Assembly (NCBI GenBank): GCA_016865865.1
Contig: VGOC01000014.1
Location: forward strand, 1 to 51,186
Reading direction: 5' to 3'
Source of the DNA: Chloroflexota bacterium
Lineage (GTDB): Bacteria; Chloroflexota; Anaerolineae; Anaerolineales; UBA11858
Length of the DNA stretch: 51,186 bases
In this document: positions 8,925 to 17,275 of the stretch, piece by piece
Numbering within the stretch: position 1 is the stretch's first letter
Layout: each line of letters starts with the position of its first letter
The notes under the pieces: model-generated
Databases searched by the model: none
Seen by the model: the letters and a program-made list of their open reading frames with translations, nothing else
What the model was told of the DNA's origin: nothing
Made by a program: the position numbers and the translations under genes

Positions 8925-8930
8925 ATTATA
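8925..8930 (-). promoter_or_regulatory. TATAAT box upstream of B1, probable original -10 of acd
   Basis: On the minus strand TATAATATCC overlaps the distal copy of the B1 target duplication. Removing B1 and one duplication would place this box about 30 bases before the acd ribosome site, so B1 seems to have landed between the -10 box and the gene. Confidence 0.45.
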
Positions 8931-8971
8931 CCAATCAGCCATCGAAGAAGTGGGGTGCACTTGTTTGCTTG

Positions 8972-8977
8972 TATAAT
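8972..8977 (+). promoter_or_regulatory. TATAAT -10 box implying a leaderless TPR mRNA
   Basis: A consensus TATAAT is separated from the ATG at 8985 by 7 bases, so transcription should begin at or one base before the start codon. No ribosome site is present. No good -35 is seen. Confidence 0.55.
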
Positions 8978-8984
8978 TGGGCTG

Positions 8985-10199
8985 ATGAAAAAAATTTGGG
9001 ACGAGGGCTATATTCCGCGGATAGCAGGCCTTTTGATTTTGATCTCCCTTTTGGGGATCGCCCTGCGCTCGCAGGCGGTCGGACGGGGGTTCGAGCGGGC
9101 GCGCCAGACCCAGGGCGCGAACACCCCCCAGGCCCCCGAGGAGTTATCCCGACTGGTCGAAATCTACCTCGCTCGAGATGATTACGATGCGGCTATCGGC
9201 GCGCTCAAAGAGCTCCTCGAACTCCAATCTCGAACATCCAACGTCCAATACGCCGCAGGCGTATCCAACACCTACTTCACCCTCGGAATCCTGCTCGCTG
9301 CCCACCAACCCGAGTCCGCTCCTCCCTATCTGCTTCAGGCTGCCGATCTCGATCCGGGTGTAGAAACGTTGTCACGAGAACTGGCCTTCGTCATTCGACG
9401 CGCCCTTCCCATGGACGAACCTGCCTACACCCTGTTAGTCGCCGGCCAAGAATTAGCCCGGCGCAATCAATGGGATCATGCCGCCCATGCCTTCCAACGC
9501 GCAACCCAACTGCGCCCCGATTACGCTGAAGCCTGGGCGTATCTGGGGGAAGCCTACCAGCAAGTCGAAAACCCTTCGCCCGATGTCGGCCTGGCCGAAC
9601 TGGAGCGGGCGCTTGCTCTAGACCCCAACTCCCTGGCAGTCAACACCTTCATGGCACTATACTGGCAGCGTCACGAAGCGCCAGAATATGCCCAAATATA
9701 CATGCAGACCGCAGCCAGGCTCGATCCGCACAACGCCACCCTGCAAATCCATCTGGGAGAAATGTGGGCGCAGGGCGGCGACCTGGACATTGCCCAAACC
9801 TACTACGAGAAGGCCATCGAGCTTGACCCTTACGATCCAACCTCCTACCAGGCTCTGGCCGAGTTCTGCGTCCGCTACAATGTGGATTTACACGCAATCG
9901 CTCTGCCAGCGGCACGCCAGGCTGTGTCACTGTCTCCCAACGACCCGGCCACCCTCGACGTGATGGGGCAGGTTTTGTTCCGCCTCGGTGACTATCTCAA
10001 TGCAAAACGCTTCTACCTGCGCGCTTTGGAACGCGACCAGCGCTACCCGCCGACCCATTTGCATTTAGGATTGCTTTACACGTTGCAGGATCAGCCCCTC
10101 CTGGCTCGAACACATCTCTCTCTGGCCATTTCCCTGGCTCCCCAGACACCAACCGCAGATCACGCTCGCCGCCTGATGGAAGAGAACCTGGGGCCATGA
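8985..10199 (+). CDS. Membrane-anchored TPR protein
   Basis: 404 aa from ATG 8985; an ATG ten codons upstream lies before the -10 box and is disfavoured. One N-terminal membrane segment (about residues 11-30) is followed by about seven tetratricopeptide repeats, e.g. WAYLGEAYQQVENPSPD, LEIH/LGEMWAQGGDLDIAQTYYEKAIELDP and VLFRLGDYLNAKRFYLRALERD. TPR arrays hold protein complexes together; no specific partner is evident. Around 9222-9255 (LQSRTSNVQYAAGVSNT) the DNA reads like an intergenic oligonucleotide repeat of the AATCTCGAACATCCAACGTCC type inserted in frame between repeats. Confidence 0.85.
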   Translation: MKKIWDEGYIPRIAGLLILISLLGIALRSQAVGRGFERARQTQGANTPQAPEELSRLVEIYLARDDYDAAIGALKELLELQSRTSNVQYAAGVSNTYFTLGILLAAHQPESAPPYLLQAADLDPGVETLSRELAFVIRRALPMDEPAYTLLVAGQELARRNQWDHAAHAFQRATQLRPDYAEAWAYLGEAYQQVENPSPDVGLAELERALALDPNSLAVNTFMALYWQRHEAPEYAQIYMQTAARLDPHNATLQIHLGEMWAQGGDLDIAQTYYEKAIELDPYDPTSYQALAEFCVRYNVDLHAIALPAARQAVSLSPNDPATLDVMGQVLFRLGDYLNAKRFYLRALERDQRYPPTHLHLGLLYTLQDQPLLARTHLSLAISLAPQTPTADHARRLMEENLGP

Positions 10200-10228
10200 T
10201 GTCCATAATCACACCGATATGTTAAAAT

Positions 10229-10356
10229 CAGTACTTCACGAAAATAGGATCAAAGACCCGTTGCTTCGGTTCACTCAGCACAAGCCTCGGGTCGCCCGGG
10301 GCTTGCGCTGAGAAGGGTCGAAGTGACGGGCTTTCGATCTTTTTCGTGATCTACCG
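10229..10356. mobile_element. Family C MITE, copy C1, with 5-bp target duplication
   Basis: 128 bp, ends CAGTACTTCACGAAAA and (complement) CGGTAGATCACGAAAA. It is flanked by the exact duplication AAAAT (10224-10228 and 10357-10361). The inner part contains a GC-rich palindrome around GCCTCGGGTCGCCCGGGGC. Non-coding. It occupies most of the gap between the TPR gene and the lipoprotein gene. Confidence 0.92.
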
Positions 10357-10460
10357 AAAATGGCTGCACGAAATTGATGACCACCGTCAGCGTCGTCAGC
10401 GTGTACCAGCGTCACATCTTATCCTATTGGGTTTCGGCTTGTCCGAGTAAGGAGAACCTC

Positions 10461-11111
10461 ATGAAAAACTCGATCCACTTTATTGCTATTCTAGCTGCCC
10501 TGCTTGCGGCCTCTCTGGCCTGCAGCGCCTTCGAGGGGGATGATTCGGAAAGCGCTGCGCCTGGCGTGCTCTTCCAGGATGATTTTTCCGATTCCTCCAG
10601 CGGCTGGGATCAGGCTGAGGGGCCTGAGGGCACTTCCAACTATGAAAACGGTTATTACCGCATTCATGTTATAACGACAGACACTGATGTTTGGGCTAAC
10701 CCCAGCCTCGACTTTACCGATGTAGTCGTAGAAGTGGATGCTGTCAAAGCTGGCGGCCCCGATGACAACGATTTCGGCGTCATCTGCCGCTATCAGGATG
10801 TGGATAATTTTTATTTCTTTATTATCAGCAGCGACGGCTATTACGGCATCGGCAAAACCGTGGATGGCGTGCAAGAACTGATCGGCACAGATCAAATGAA
10901 CCCCGATGACGCCATCAACCAGGGGGACGCCAACAATCACATCAAGGCCGATTGTGTTGGCTCACACCTGGTGTTGCATGCCAATGGCGCCAAGCTGGCC
11001 GATGTCGAAGATACTTCTCTTTCCTCCGGCGATGTCGGCCTGATTGCCGGCACCTTCGACGAAGCCGGAGCCGATATTCATTTCGATAATTTCGTGGTCA
11101 GAAAGCCATAG
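10461..11111 (+). CDS. Lipoprotein with a concanavalin-like (LamG/DUF1080-type) domain
   Basis: 216 aa from ATG 10461, chosen for AAGGAG (10449-10454) and the signal peptide it gives. Residues 1-20 form a lipoprotein signal ending in LAASLAC. The rest has the pattern FQDDFSDSSSGWD, YENGYYRIHV, DFGVICRYQDVDNFYFF, GLIAGTFDEAGADIHFDNFVV of a beta-sandwich carbohydrate-binding-like fold common in Chloroflexota secreted proteins. Expected to be anchored to the outer face of the membrane. Ligand unknown. Confidence 0.82.
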   Translation: MKNSIHFIAILAALLAASLACSAFEGDDSESAAPGVLFQDDFSDSSSGWDQAEGPEGTSNYENGYYRIHVITTDTDVWANPSLDFTDVVVEVDAVKAGGPDDNDFGVICRYQDVDNFYFFIISSDGYYGIGKTVDGVQELIGTDQMNPDDAINQGDANNHIKADCVGSHLVLHANGAKLADVEDTSLSSGDVGLIAGTFDEAGADIHFDNFVVRKP

Positions 11112-11121
11112 ATGACGGATA

Positions 11122-11180
11122 AGAAACCCGGTTTCTGTTATCCGAAAGAAGCCCCTGGAGAACCAAGAAACCGGGTTTCT
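11122..11180. repeat. Palindromic repeat pair between the lipoprotein gene and mtaB
   Basis: AGAAACCCGGTTTCT (11122-11136) and its exact complement AGAAACCGGGTTTCT (11166-11180) can form a 15-bp stem. A similar sequence family occurs at 13617-13647. The hairpin may end the lipoprotein transcript or lie in the mtaB leader. Confidence 0.8.
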
Positions 11181-11192
11181 CAACGAACAGGC

Positions 11193-12473
11193 ATGAAAGT
11201 TTACCTTGACATAATCGGGTGCCGCCTGAATCAGAGCGAGATCGAACGCTTTGCCAGTCAGTTCCGGGCTGCCGGGCATACCCTGGTTTCGGATCCAGCC
11301 GAGGCCGACCTGACGGTAGTCAACACCTGCACAGTGACCACCGCCGCGGCGGCAGATTCGCGCCAGAAAATCCGTGCTGCGGCTCGCGCTGGCAGCAGAG
11401 AGGTGCTGGTTACGGGCTGTTGGGCGACAATGGAACCCCAGAACGCGGCCGCCCTCCCCGGGGTCAGCCGCGTAATTCCCAACGCCGATAAAGATGCGCT
11501 GGTATCCGAGATTCTCCAAATTCCTCCGGAGGTTTTCGATCTCGAACCTGTTGAACGGCTGCCTATCCCCGGAGCGCGCTTACGCACGCGTGCCTTCATC
11601 AAAGCGCAGGATGGCTGCGACAATCGCTGCACATTCTGCATCACCACGGTGGCGCGCGGGAAAGGCCGCAGCCGACCGATTTCCGAAATCATCGCCGACG
11701 TTCGGGCTGCCCATCGAGGAGGCGCACAGGAAGCAGCGATCACCGGCGTCCATCTCGGTTCGTGGGGCAGCGATTTCGAGACGCCCCAGCCCTTGAAAAG
11801 CCTGGTCGAGGCTATCTTGCGGGAGACGTCCATCCCTCGCCTGCGGCTCTCCTCCCTGGAGCCCTGGGATCTGGAGCAGGATTTCTTCGCCCTGTGGGAG
11901 GACAATCGCCTGGCGCGCCATCTGCACCTGCCGCTGCAATCTGGCTGCGCGGCCACGCTGCGCCGCATGGCTCGCAAGACTACCCCGGATGAGTATTTTC
12001 GATTGGTGGCGACCGCCCGCGCCGCCATCCCCGGCGTTGCCATCACCACCGACGTGATCGTGGGCTTCCCCGGCGAGAGGGAGGCCGATTTCCAAGAGAG
12101 CCTGGATTTCGTGCGCGGCATGGATTTTGCCGGGGGGCACGTCTTCGCCTACTCGGCGCGCCCCGGCACAGCAGCGGCGCGTATGCCAGATCAGATTCCT
12201 CATCCTGTGCGCAAAGCCCGCAGCGTCAAGATGCGCGCAGCCTTCGACGAGGCGGAAACTGCCTATCAGACCCGCTTCCTGGGCCTCACCCTGTCCGTGC
12301 TCTGGGAGAGCGCCACGGCTCTCGGCCCTCGAGGCTGGACGGTCAGCGGGTTGACGGATAATTATCTGCGCGTTTATGCTCAAGCTTCTCAACGACTATG
12401 GAATCGAATTACGCTGGTGCAATTGACGAAGCTGACAGGTAGCGGGTTGCATGGTATCATTTCGATTACATAG
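11193..12473 (+). CDS. mtaB: MtaB-type tRNA methylthiotransferase (radical SAM)
   Basis: 426 aa from ATG 11193; the upstream part of the open frame is repeat-derived. The N-terminal UPF0004 domain has Cys10, Cys46 and Cys75 for the second iron-sulfur cluster. The radical SAM cluster is Cys141, Cys145 and Cys148 in QDGCDNRCTFCIT. RGKGRSRP, GVHLGSWG, LPLQSGC and TDVIVGFPGE are family hallmarks, and a short TRAM-like tail follows. MtaB adds a methylthio group to t6A37 of tRNAs that read ANN codons. MiaB and RimO have the same plan; the ITTVARGKGRSR stretch favours MtaB. Confidence 0.9.
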   Translation: MKVYLDIIGCRLNQSEIERFASQFRAAGHTLVSDPAEADLTVVNTCTVTTAAAADSRQKIRAAARAGSREVLVTGCWATMEPQNAAALPGVSRVIPNADKDALVSEILQIPPEVFDLEPVERLPIPGARLRTRAFIKAQDGCDNRCTFCITTVARGKGRSRPISEIIADVRAAHRGGAQEAAITGVHLGSWGSDFETPQPLKSLVEAILRETSIPRLRLSSLEPWDLEQDFFALWEDNRLARHLHLPLQSGCAATLRRMARKTTPDEYFRLVATARAAIPGVAITTDVIVGFPGEREADFQESLDFVRGMDFAGGHVFAYSARPGTAAARMPDQIPHPVRKARSVKMRAAFDEAETAYQTRFLGLTLSVLWESATALGPRGWTVSGLTDNYLRVYAQASQRLWNRITLVQLTKLTGSGLHGIISIT

Positions 12474-12488
12474 GAGGCTTGTTGTTTT

Positions 12489-12719
12489 ATGAATGATCGA
12501 ATTGTCATAGAACCAGAAATTCAACATGGCAAACCCGTCATTCGCGGAACACGAGTGCCGATTACCCGTGTTCTTGGGGGATTAGCGGGGGGGATGACGA
12601 TAGGTGAGATCGTTCGCGAATATGAAATTACAAAAGACGACGTTCTCGCCGCATTAAATTACGCTGCTGACCTGATAGAAACCGAATCTTACTACCCATT
12701 GCCGGTACCAACGGCATGA
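12489..12719 (+). CDS. DUF433 antitoxin-like protein
   Basis: 76 aa. HGKPVIRGTRVPITRVLGGLAGGMTIGEIVREYEITKDDVLAALNYA is the compact helix-turn-helix fold of DUF433, usually the antitoxin-like partner of a PIN-like DUF5615 protein. It ends in an ATGA overlap with the next gene. AGGAGG lies at 12471-12476, at the end of mtaB, about 12 bases before the ATG. Confidence 0.88.
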   Translation: MNDRIVIEPEIQHGKPVIRGTRVPITRVLGGLAGGMTIGEIVREYEITKDDVLAALNYAADLIETESYYPLPVPTA

Positions 12720-13084
12720 CTGTCCGCTTCTTGATTGATGCTGACTTACCTCGGTCGGCAAATGGCATAGTACGTGCAAATGGATATGATGTTGTAGATG
12801 TGCGAGACATTGGTTTCCGCAGCGCGAAAGATTCCGAAATAGCATCTTACGCTCAATACGAAGGCTTCTGTATCATAACGGGGGACTATGATTTTGCTGA
12901 TATCCGCAATTATCCCCCACACCAATACAACGGGTTAGTCGTACTCTCATTGCCGCGCACTGCAACTGCCAAATACATCAACAAGTTGCTAGATGGTTTT
13001 TTAAAGCAAAGAGAACTCATTGTTCAAATTCCAGGGAAACTAGCCATTGTCGAACCCGGGCGCATCAGGCTAAGGGAATCATGA
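12716..13084 (+). CDS. DUF5615 PIN-like protein, probable toxin partner
   Basis: 122 aa. The N-terminus MTVRFLIDADLPRS carries the conserved acidic residue of the fold, and ITGDYDFADI (about 59-68) the second acidic patch (GDxDF). The DUF5615/Mut7-C PIN-like family is paired with DUF433 and is thought to be an RNase-type toxin. The ATGA overlap with the DUF433 gene gives tight coupling. Activity is inferred from family and context only. Confidence 0.85.
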   Translation: MTVRFLIDADLPRSANGIVRANGYDVVDVRDIGFRSAKDSEIASYAQYEGFCIITGDYDFADIRNYPPHQYNGLVVLSLPRTATAKYINKLLDGFLKQRELIVQIPGKLAIVEPGRIRLRES

Positions 13085-13115
13085 GTTCACAAGACGCATA
13101 ACAAGGAGAGTATCT

Positions 13116-13460
13116 ATGTCAGATTGTGTATTCTGCAAAATCATCGCCAGCGAAATCCCCGGCGACAAAGTGCATCAGGATGAGCAGGTGACCGCCTTTC
13201 GCGATATCCATCCCGTTGCGCCCACCCACATTTTGATCGTTCCCAACAAACACATCGCCTCGATCAACGAACTCACCAGCGAGGATGAAGCTCTGGTGGG
13301 CCACCTTTTCACGACCGCCAGAACGCTGGCCGAGCGAGAGGGCATCGCCGAATCCGGCTATCGTTTAATCATCAACGTCGGCCCTCACGGAGGGCAGGTG
13401 GTCTATCACCTGCACCTGCACCTGATCGGCGGGAAGAAGATGCGTTATCCGATGGGATGA
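13116..13460 (+). CDS. HIT family nucleotide hydrolase (HINT type)
   Basis: 114 aa, full length. DCVFCKIIASEIP at the start and the histidine triad YHLHLHLIGGKKM near the C-terminus are diagnostic. The conserved HINT members hydrolyse adenosine phosphoramidates and similar nucleotide conjugates in the cytoplasm. AAGGAG lies 10 bases upstream. Its TGA overlaps the ATG of a response-regulator remnant. Confidence 0.95.
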   Translation: MSDCVFCKIIASEIPGDKVHQDEQVTAFRDIHPVAPTHILIVPNKHIASINELTSEDEALVGHLFTTARTLAEREGIAESGYRLIINVGPHGGQVVYHLHLHLIGGKKMRYPMG

Positions 13461-13525
13461 ATAAGATCCGCGTTGCCATTGTGGATGACCAGACCCTGAT
13501 CCGCGAGGGATTGGCGGCCCTTAAT
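13457..13525 (+). pseudogene. N-terminal remnant of a NarL-type response regulator
   Basis: The ATG overlaps the HIT stop (ATGA), and the first 22 codons read MNKIRVAIVDDQTLIREGLAAL, the start of a receiver domain including the acidic pair. After that the receiver pattern is lost at once: no phosphoacceptor Asp, no DNA-binding domain. The frame stays open through a hairpin and into yqeY, but that gene has its own promoter and start. Most likely a deletion scar of a former gene. Confidence 0.7.
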
Positions 13526-13616
13526 CTGCCGCCATATCTGGGGGATTGCCCACCTCGTACCATCCGCTCTGCGTTGGAACGCTTCATCACTTACTCTGCG
13601 ACCACCGCCGGATTGA

Positions 13617-13650
13617 GAACCCCGTTTTCTATGAGAAAACGGGGTTCTTT
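13617..13650 (+). terminator. Hairpin between the remnant and yqeY
   Basis: A 14-bp perfect stem, GAACCCCGTTTTCT / AGAAAACGGGGTTC, with a 3-base loop followed by TTTC. It fits an intrinsic terminator for the HIT transcript, although it also belongs to a dispersed palindrome type (compare 11122-11180). Confidence 0.6.
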
Positions 13651-13686
13651 CAGGACCGTGCTTCTCGTTGGGTATGCTAAACGCGG

Positions 13687-13692
13687 TATAAT
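13687..13692 (+). promoter_or_regulatory. TATAAT -10 box implying a leaderless yqeY mRNA
   Basis: TATAAT, 7 bases, then ATG at 13700: the predicted start site is 13699-13700. No ribosome site. It supports the start chosen for yqeY. Confidence 0.6.
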
Positions 13693-13699
13693 CAACCCC

Positions 13700-14146
13700 A
13701 TGAGCACGAAAGAGAAACTCACCCAATCCCTGAAAGAGGCCATGAAGGCCAAAGACGTACTACGAAAGCGCGTGGCGCGCATGGCGCTGGCATCTATCAA
13801 AAACGCCGAGGTGGAAAAGCGCGGCGAGTTGGATGAACCAGGCCTGCTGGCCATCCTGCAGAAAGAAGTCAAAGCCCGTCACGAGACCATCGAGGGGGCG
13901 CGGCAGGCCAAACGCGATGACCTGATCGCCGAAGCCGAGGCCGAGATCGCCGTCCTGGAAGAATATCTCCCCAAGGCTCTCAGCCCCGAAGAGTTGAAAG
14001 CCATCGTTCAGGAAACCATCGCCGAGACCGGCGCAGCATCACTCAATGAAATCGGCAAAGTGATGGGCGCGCTGATGCCAAAAATCCGCGGCCGCGCCGA
14101 CGGCAAAGAAGCCAACCAGATCGCGCGGGAGTTATTGGGACAGTAG
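13700..14146 (+). CDS. YqeY/GatB-like C-terminal domain protein
   Basis: 148 aa, full length for YqeY. It begins MSTKEKLTQSLKEAMKAKD and has LVARMALASIKN-like, EKEV/ILQKEVKARHETIEGA, EEYLPKALSPEELKAIV and GKVMGALMPKIRGRADGKEANQIARELL. This is the tRNA-binding-like helical domain found at the end of GatB. The family's role is not settled; an effect on tRNA-dependent amidation is suspected. It precedes pgpH, ybeY and the dgkA-like gene. Confidence 0.92.
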   Translation: MSTKEKLTQSLKEAMKAKDVLRKRVARMALASIKNAEVEKRGELDEPGLLAILQKEVKARHETIEGARQAKRDDLIAEAEAEIAVLEEYLPKALSPEELKAIVQETIAETGAASLNEIGKVMGALMPKIRGRADGKEANQIARELLGQ

Positions 14147-14218
14147 TTCAGTGAACAATAAACCAGTCACCTGTCACTGCTACCTGTTACCTGATACCTG
14201 CTCACCGTCCACCAACCC

Positions 14219-16330
14219 ATGTCTGCAAGCTCATCCAGATTGCCCTGGCAACGCATCCTTTTCCTGATCGTCCTTATGCTTCTATCCGGCGGGGCGATGT
14301 TGGCTATTGTGGTCTACTCGCCGACTCTCTCGAACTCCGTTGGGGATCTTCGGTCAGGAGAGGTTGCCTCCCAGGATATCCTCGCTCCCTCAGCGATCAG
14401 CTACGAAAGCCAGGTGCGCACGGAGCAGCAGCGCGAGTTAGCCTTTCGCACGGTCACCCCAAAATACACACAGGCCGATACCAATATCGCCCGGGGACAA
14501 TTGGAACAATTGCGCGCCGCCCTGGCGTATATTACCAGCGTGCGCGCCGATAGCTACGCCTCCCAGAAACAAAAACTGGCCGATCTAGCCGCCTTACAGG
14601 GGATCAACCTCAGCCAGGATAAGGCCAGCGACATTCTTGCATTGAATGACACTCGCTGGACAGCCGTTCAGCAAGAAGCCATTGTGGTGCTCGAACAAGT
14701 CATGCGCAACACCATCCGCGAAGATCGCCTGGTTGAGACGATCAGCAGCGTGCCCAACCTGGTATCCCTGGCCCTCCCGGCAGATCAGGCTTTGATGGTC
14801 GCCGACCTGGTATCCGCTTTTATCACTCCAAACAGCTTTTACAGCGAAAGCCTGACCGAATCCGCCAGACAGCAAGCAGTTGATGCAGTTGTTCCTGCAA
14901 AGGTTTCCTTTGCCGCTGGGGAGGTCGTTGTCCGACGCGGCGAAGTTGTCTCCGAAGAGGACATCGAAGCGCTGCGCCACATGGGTCTGGCGCGACCCGA
15001 GCGCCGCTGGCAAGAAACAGCCAGCGCTGGGATATTGGTGATCCTTGCTTGTGGCTTGGCGATCATATTCGTCCGGCGGAACCCCAAAAGAGCTCAGAAG
15101 CGGCGCGGTTTGCTCATGGTCGCGATTCTATTCCTGGCCTTCCTGGGCCTGGGGCGTCTATCGTTACCCATGCACGCCCTGACGCCCTACCTGTTCCCGC
15201 TCCCGGCCTATGCCCTGATCATGGCCAGCCTCTTTGGAGAAGAATTAGCCCTGGTCTCGGTCATGCCGCTGATCATCCTCACGGTCTACGGTCATCCCAA
15301 CACCGCGGTCTTGACCCTCTTCTACGGCGTCAGCAGCCTCTTCGGCGTCCTGATCCCCAAACGGGAACAACGCATCAGCGCCTATCTCTGGGTGGGGATC
15401 ACGATGGCTGCCTCGGGGGCTGCAATCATCACAGCCTTTCACCTCATCCAGCCTGAGATCAATCTTGTCGAATTAGCTGTGCAGACTTCCACCACCCTTT
15501 TGAATGGTCTCATCGCGGCCGGATTGACCGTGTTGCTCCAATATCTGCTGGCGCCACTCTTGGGGCAGATCACCCCCCTGCAATTGTTGGAACTCTCCCG
15601 TCCCGACAATCCCTTATTGGAATATCTCTTGCGTAACGCCCCTGGCACGTATCAACACAGCTTGCAGGTGGCAAATCTGGCTGAACAGGCCGCTGAACGA
15701 ATCGGCGCGAATAGTTTATTGACGCGGGTGGGCGCGCTCTACCATGACATTGGCAAAGCCCAAAACCCATACTTCTTCATCGAAAACCAAATCCCTGGCA
15801 AGATCAACACCCATGAAGACCTCGCCCCAACCGAGAGCGCTGCAGTCATCATCAAACATATCGCCGATGGTCAGATGTTGGCGAAAGAGCACCGCCTACC
15901 CAATCGAATCAAAGCGTTCATCGCTGAACACCACGGGCGCCTCAAAGCCCGCTATCAATGGACTCAGGCAGTCAACGCAGCCAATGGGGACGAAACCAGG
16001 GTGAATGACGCCTTATTCACTTACCCTGGCCCGCGTCCGCAATCGCGCGAGACGGCTTTGGTCATGCTGGCCGATGGCTGCGAAGCCCGCATTCACTCGC
16101 AAAAACCCGAAACCGAAGAGCAGCTTGCCCGCCTCGTCAGAGAGACAATCGAAAACCGCCTTGCCCAAAACCAACTCGACAATACCCCGCTCACGCTGCA
16201 AGATCTGAAGATCATCGCTGAGTCCTTCATTGCCAGCCTGCGGGGAATATACCACCCGCGCGTCGACTACCCGACTTTGAATATCCCTGCCCAGCTTACG
16301 CCCAAGATAGCCGAGAAAGTGAAAGATTAA
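14219..16330 (+). CDS. pgpH: PgpH/YqfF-type 7TM-HD cyclic-di-AMP phosphodiesterase
   Basis: 703 aa, near the family length. One membrane segment (about 13-32), an extracytoplasmic 7TMR-HDED region (about 45-265, including a helical coiled part and VVRRGEVVSEEDIE), seven membrane segments (about 268-460), then the HD phosphohydrolase domain with GTYQHSLQVANLAE (about 475) and HDIGK (about 508). Members hydrolyse c-di-AMP to pApA and thus affect osmotic and cell-wall balance. Neighbours yqeY, ybeY and the dgkA-like gene match the conserved order of Firmicutes. No clear ribosome site precedes the ATG. Confidence 0.93.
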   Translation: MSASSSRLPWQRILFLIVLMLLSGGAMLAIVVYSPTLSNSVGDLRSGEVASQDILAPSAISYESQVRTEQQRELAFRTVTPKYTQADTNIARGQLEQLRAALAYITSVRADSYASQKQKLADLAALQGINLSQDKASDILALNDTRWTAVQQEAIVVLEQVMRNTIREDRLVETISSVPNLVSLALPADQALMVADLVSAFITPNSFYSESLTESARQQAVDAVVPAKVSFAAGEVVVRRGEVVSEEDIEALRHMGLARPERRWQETASAGILVILACGLAIIFVRRNPKRAQKRRGLLMVAILFLAFLGLGRLSLPMHALTPYLFPLPAYALIMASLFGEELALVSVMPLIILTVYGHPNTAVLTLFYGVSSLFGVLIPKREQRISAYLWVGITMAASGAAIITAFHLIQPEINLVELAVQTSTTLLNGLIAAGLTVLLQYLLAPLLGQITPLQLLELSRPDNPLLEYLLRNAPGTYQHSLQVANLAEQAAERIGANSLLTRVGALYHDIGKAQNPYFFIENQIPGKINTHEDLAPTESAAVIIKHIADGQMLAKEHRLPNRIKAFIAEHHGRLKARYQWTQAVNAANGDETRVNDALFTYPGPRPQSRETALVMLADGCEARIHSQKPETEEQLARLVRETIENRLAQNQLDNTPLTLQDLKIIAESFIASLRGIYHPRVDYPTLNIPAQLTPKIAEKVKD

Positions 16331-16337
16331 ATCTTCA

Positions 16338-16790
16338 ATGCCCATTCATCTGGACATCCCTAAAACATATCGCTCCCACATCGAAACCCGACGCATCGAA
16401 AGCGCTGCCAAAGCCGCCCTTCAACAACAGGCTGTCCCGGCAGATGCCGAATTGAGCATTGTGATTACCACCGATGAGCAAATTCAGGATTTGAATTACC
16501 GGTTCCGCGGGGTGGACGCGCCGACCGATGTATTATCTTTTCCCACAGAGTTTACTGATCCCGAAAGCGGCGCAGCTTACCTGGGGGATGTGGTGATCTC
16601 GTTTCCCCGCGCAGAGTCCCAGTCCCGGGCAGGCGGCCACGATATCCTGGCGGAACTGCAACTGCTGATCGTTCACGGTATCCTACATCTGCTCGGTTAT
16701 GACCACGTTGACCAGGATGAAAAAGATCGCATGTGGGCCGCCCAGGCCGAAATCATTGCCAACCTCGGAGTAGACATTTCTCCTCCATAA
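16338..16790 (+). CDS. ybeY: Endoribonuclease YbeY
   Basis: 150 aa. LNYRFRGVDAPTDVLSFP and the zinc site HGILHLLGYDHVDQDE (about 113-128) with three histidines are diagnostic. YbeY is a single-strand endoribonuclease needed for 16S rRNA 3' maturation and ribosome quality control. It begins 7 bases after the pgpH stop. Confidence 0.97.
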   Translation: MPIHLDIPKTYRSHIETRRIESAAKAALQQQAVPADAELSIVITTDEQIQDLNYRFRGVDAPTDVLSFPTEFTDPESGAAYLGDVVISFPRAESQSRAGGHDILAELQLLIVHGILHLLGYDHVDQDEKDRMWAAQAEIIANLGVDISPP

Positions 16791-16826
16791 TTCCTCTCAC
16801 ATCTCGTCGCTGACTCGCCGACTCGT

Positions 16827-17213
16827 ATGTACCCCTTCCTCCGCTCCCGCGCCCGTGCGATTGGTTACGCCCTCGAAGGTTGGTGGCATGTCCTGTACAC
16901 CCAGCGCAACACCTGGGTTCACGCCAGCCTGAGCGTGACGGTGATCGCCCTCGGCCTGTGGCTTCATATCGCCCCGCAGGATTGGGCTATCATCATTCTG
17001 ACCATGGCAGTGGTCTGGGCTGCCGAATTCTTCAACAGCGCGCTGGAATCCCTGACGGATCTGCTGCAACCTGAGCAGCACGAGCTTGCCAAAATCAGCA
17101 AAGATATCAGCGCGGCGGCTGTGTTGATCACCGCCGCGGCTTCGGTGCTGGTCGGTTTGCTCGTCTTGGGACCGCCCTTGTGGCAGAAGGTACGGTTGCT
17201 GATTGGGGATTGA
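16827..17213 (+). CDS. Undecaprenol/diacylglycerol kinase (DgkA family)
   Basis: 128 aa with three membrane helices. GWWHVLYTQRNTWVHASLSVTVIALG, AEFFNSALESLTDLL (active-site glutamates) and ISKDISAAAVLITAAASVLVG match the small integral-membrane kinases. In Gram-positive-type cells these phosphorylate undecaprenol rather than diacylglycerol, recycling the lipid carrier of wall synthesis. Position after ybeY is typical. Confidence 0.93.
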   Translation: MYPFLRSRARAIGYALEGWWHVLYTQRNTWVHASLSVTVIALGLWLHIAPQDWAIIILTMAVVWAAEFFNSALESLTDLLQPEQHELAKISKDISAAAVLITAAASVLVGLLVLGPPLWQKVRLLIGD

Positions 17214-17275
17214 GGATTTGCCATGTCGCTGAATCGTTGAATCAAATTACTGGCGCACACTCAAAGAGGTCATCC

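Noticed and set aside
8820..9181. Coding frame across element B1 upstream of the TPR gene
   Set aside because: It runs through a MITE and ends inside the TPR gene in another frame.
11112..11192. 27-codon N-terminal extension of MtaB
   Set aside because: The extension is coded by the 15-bp palindromic repeat pair and lacks family similarity; MKVYLDIIGC is the usual start.
13457..14146. A single 229-aa receiver-YqeY fusion protein
   Set aside because: YqeY has its own -10 box and canonical start at 13700, and the link region codes a hairpin; a remnant plus yqeY explains it better.
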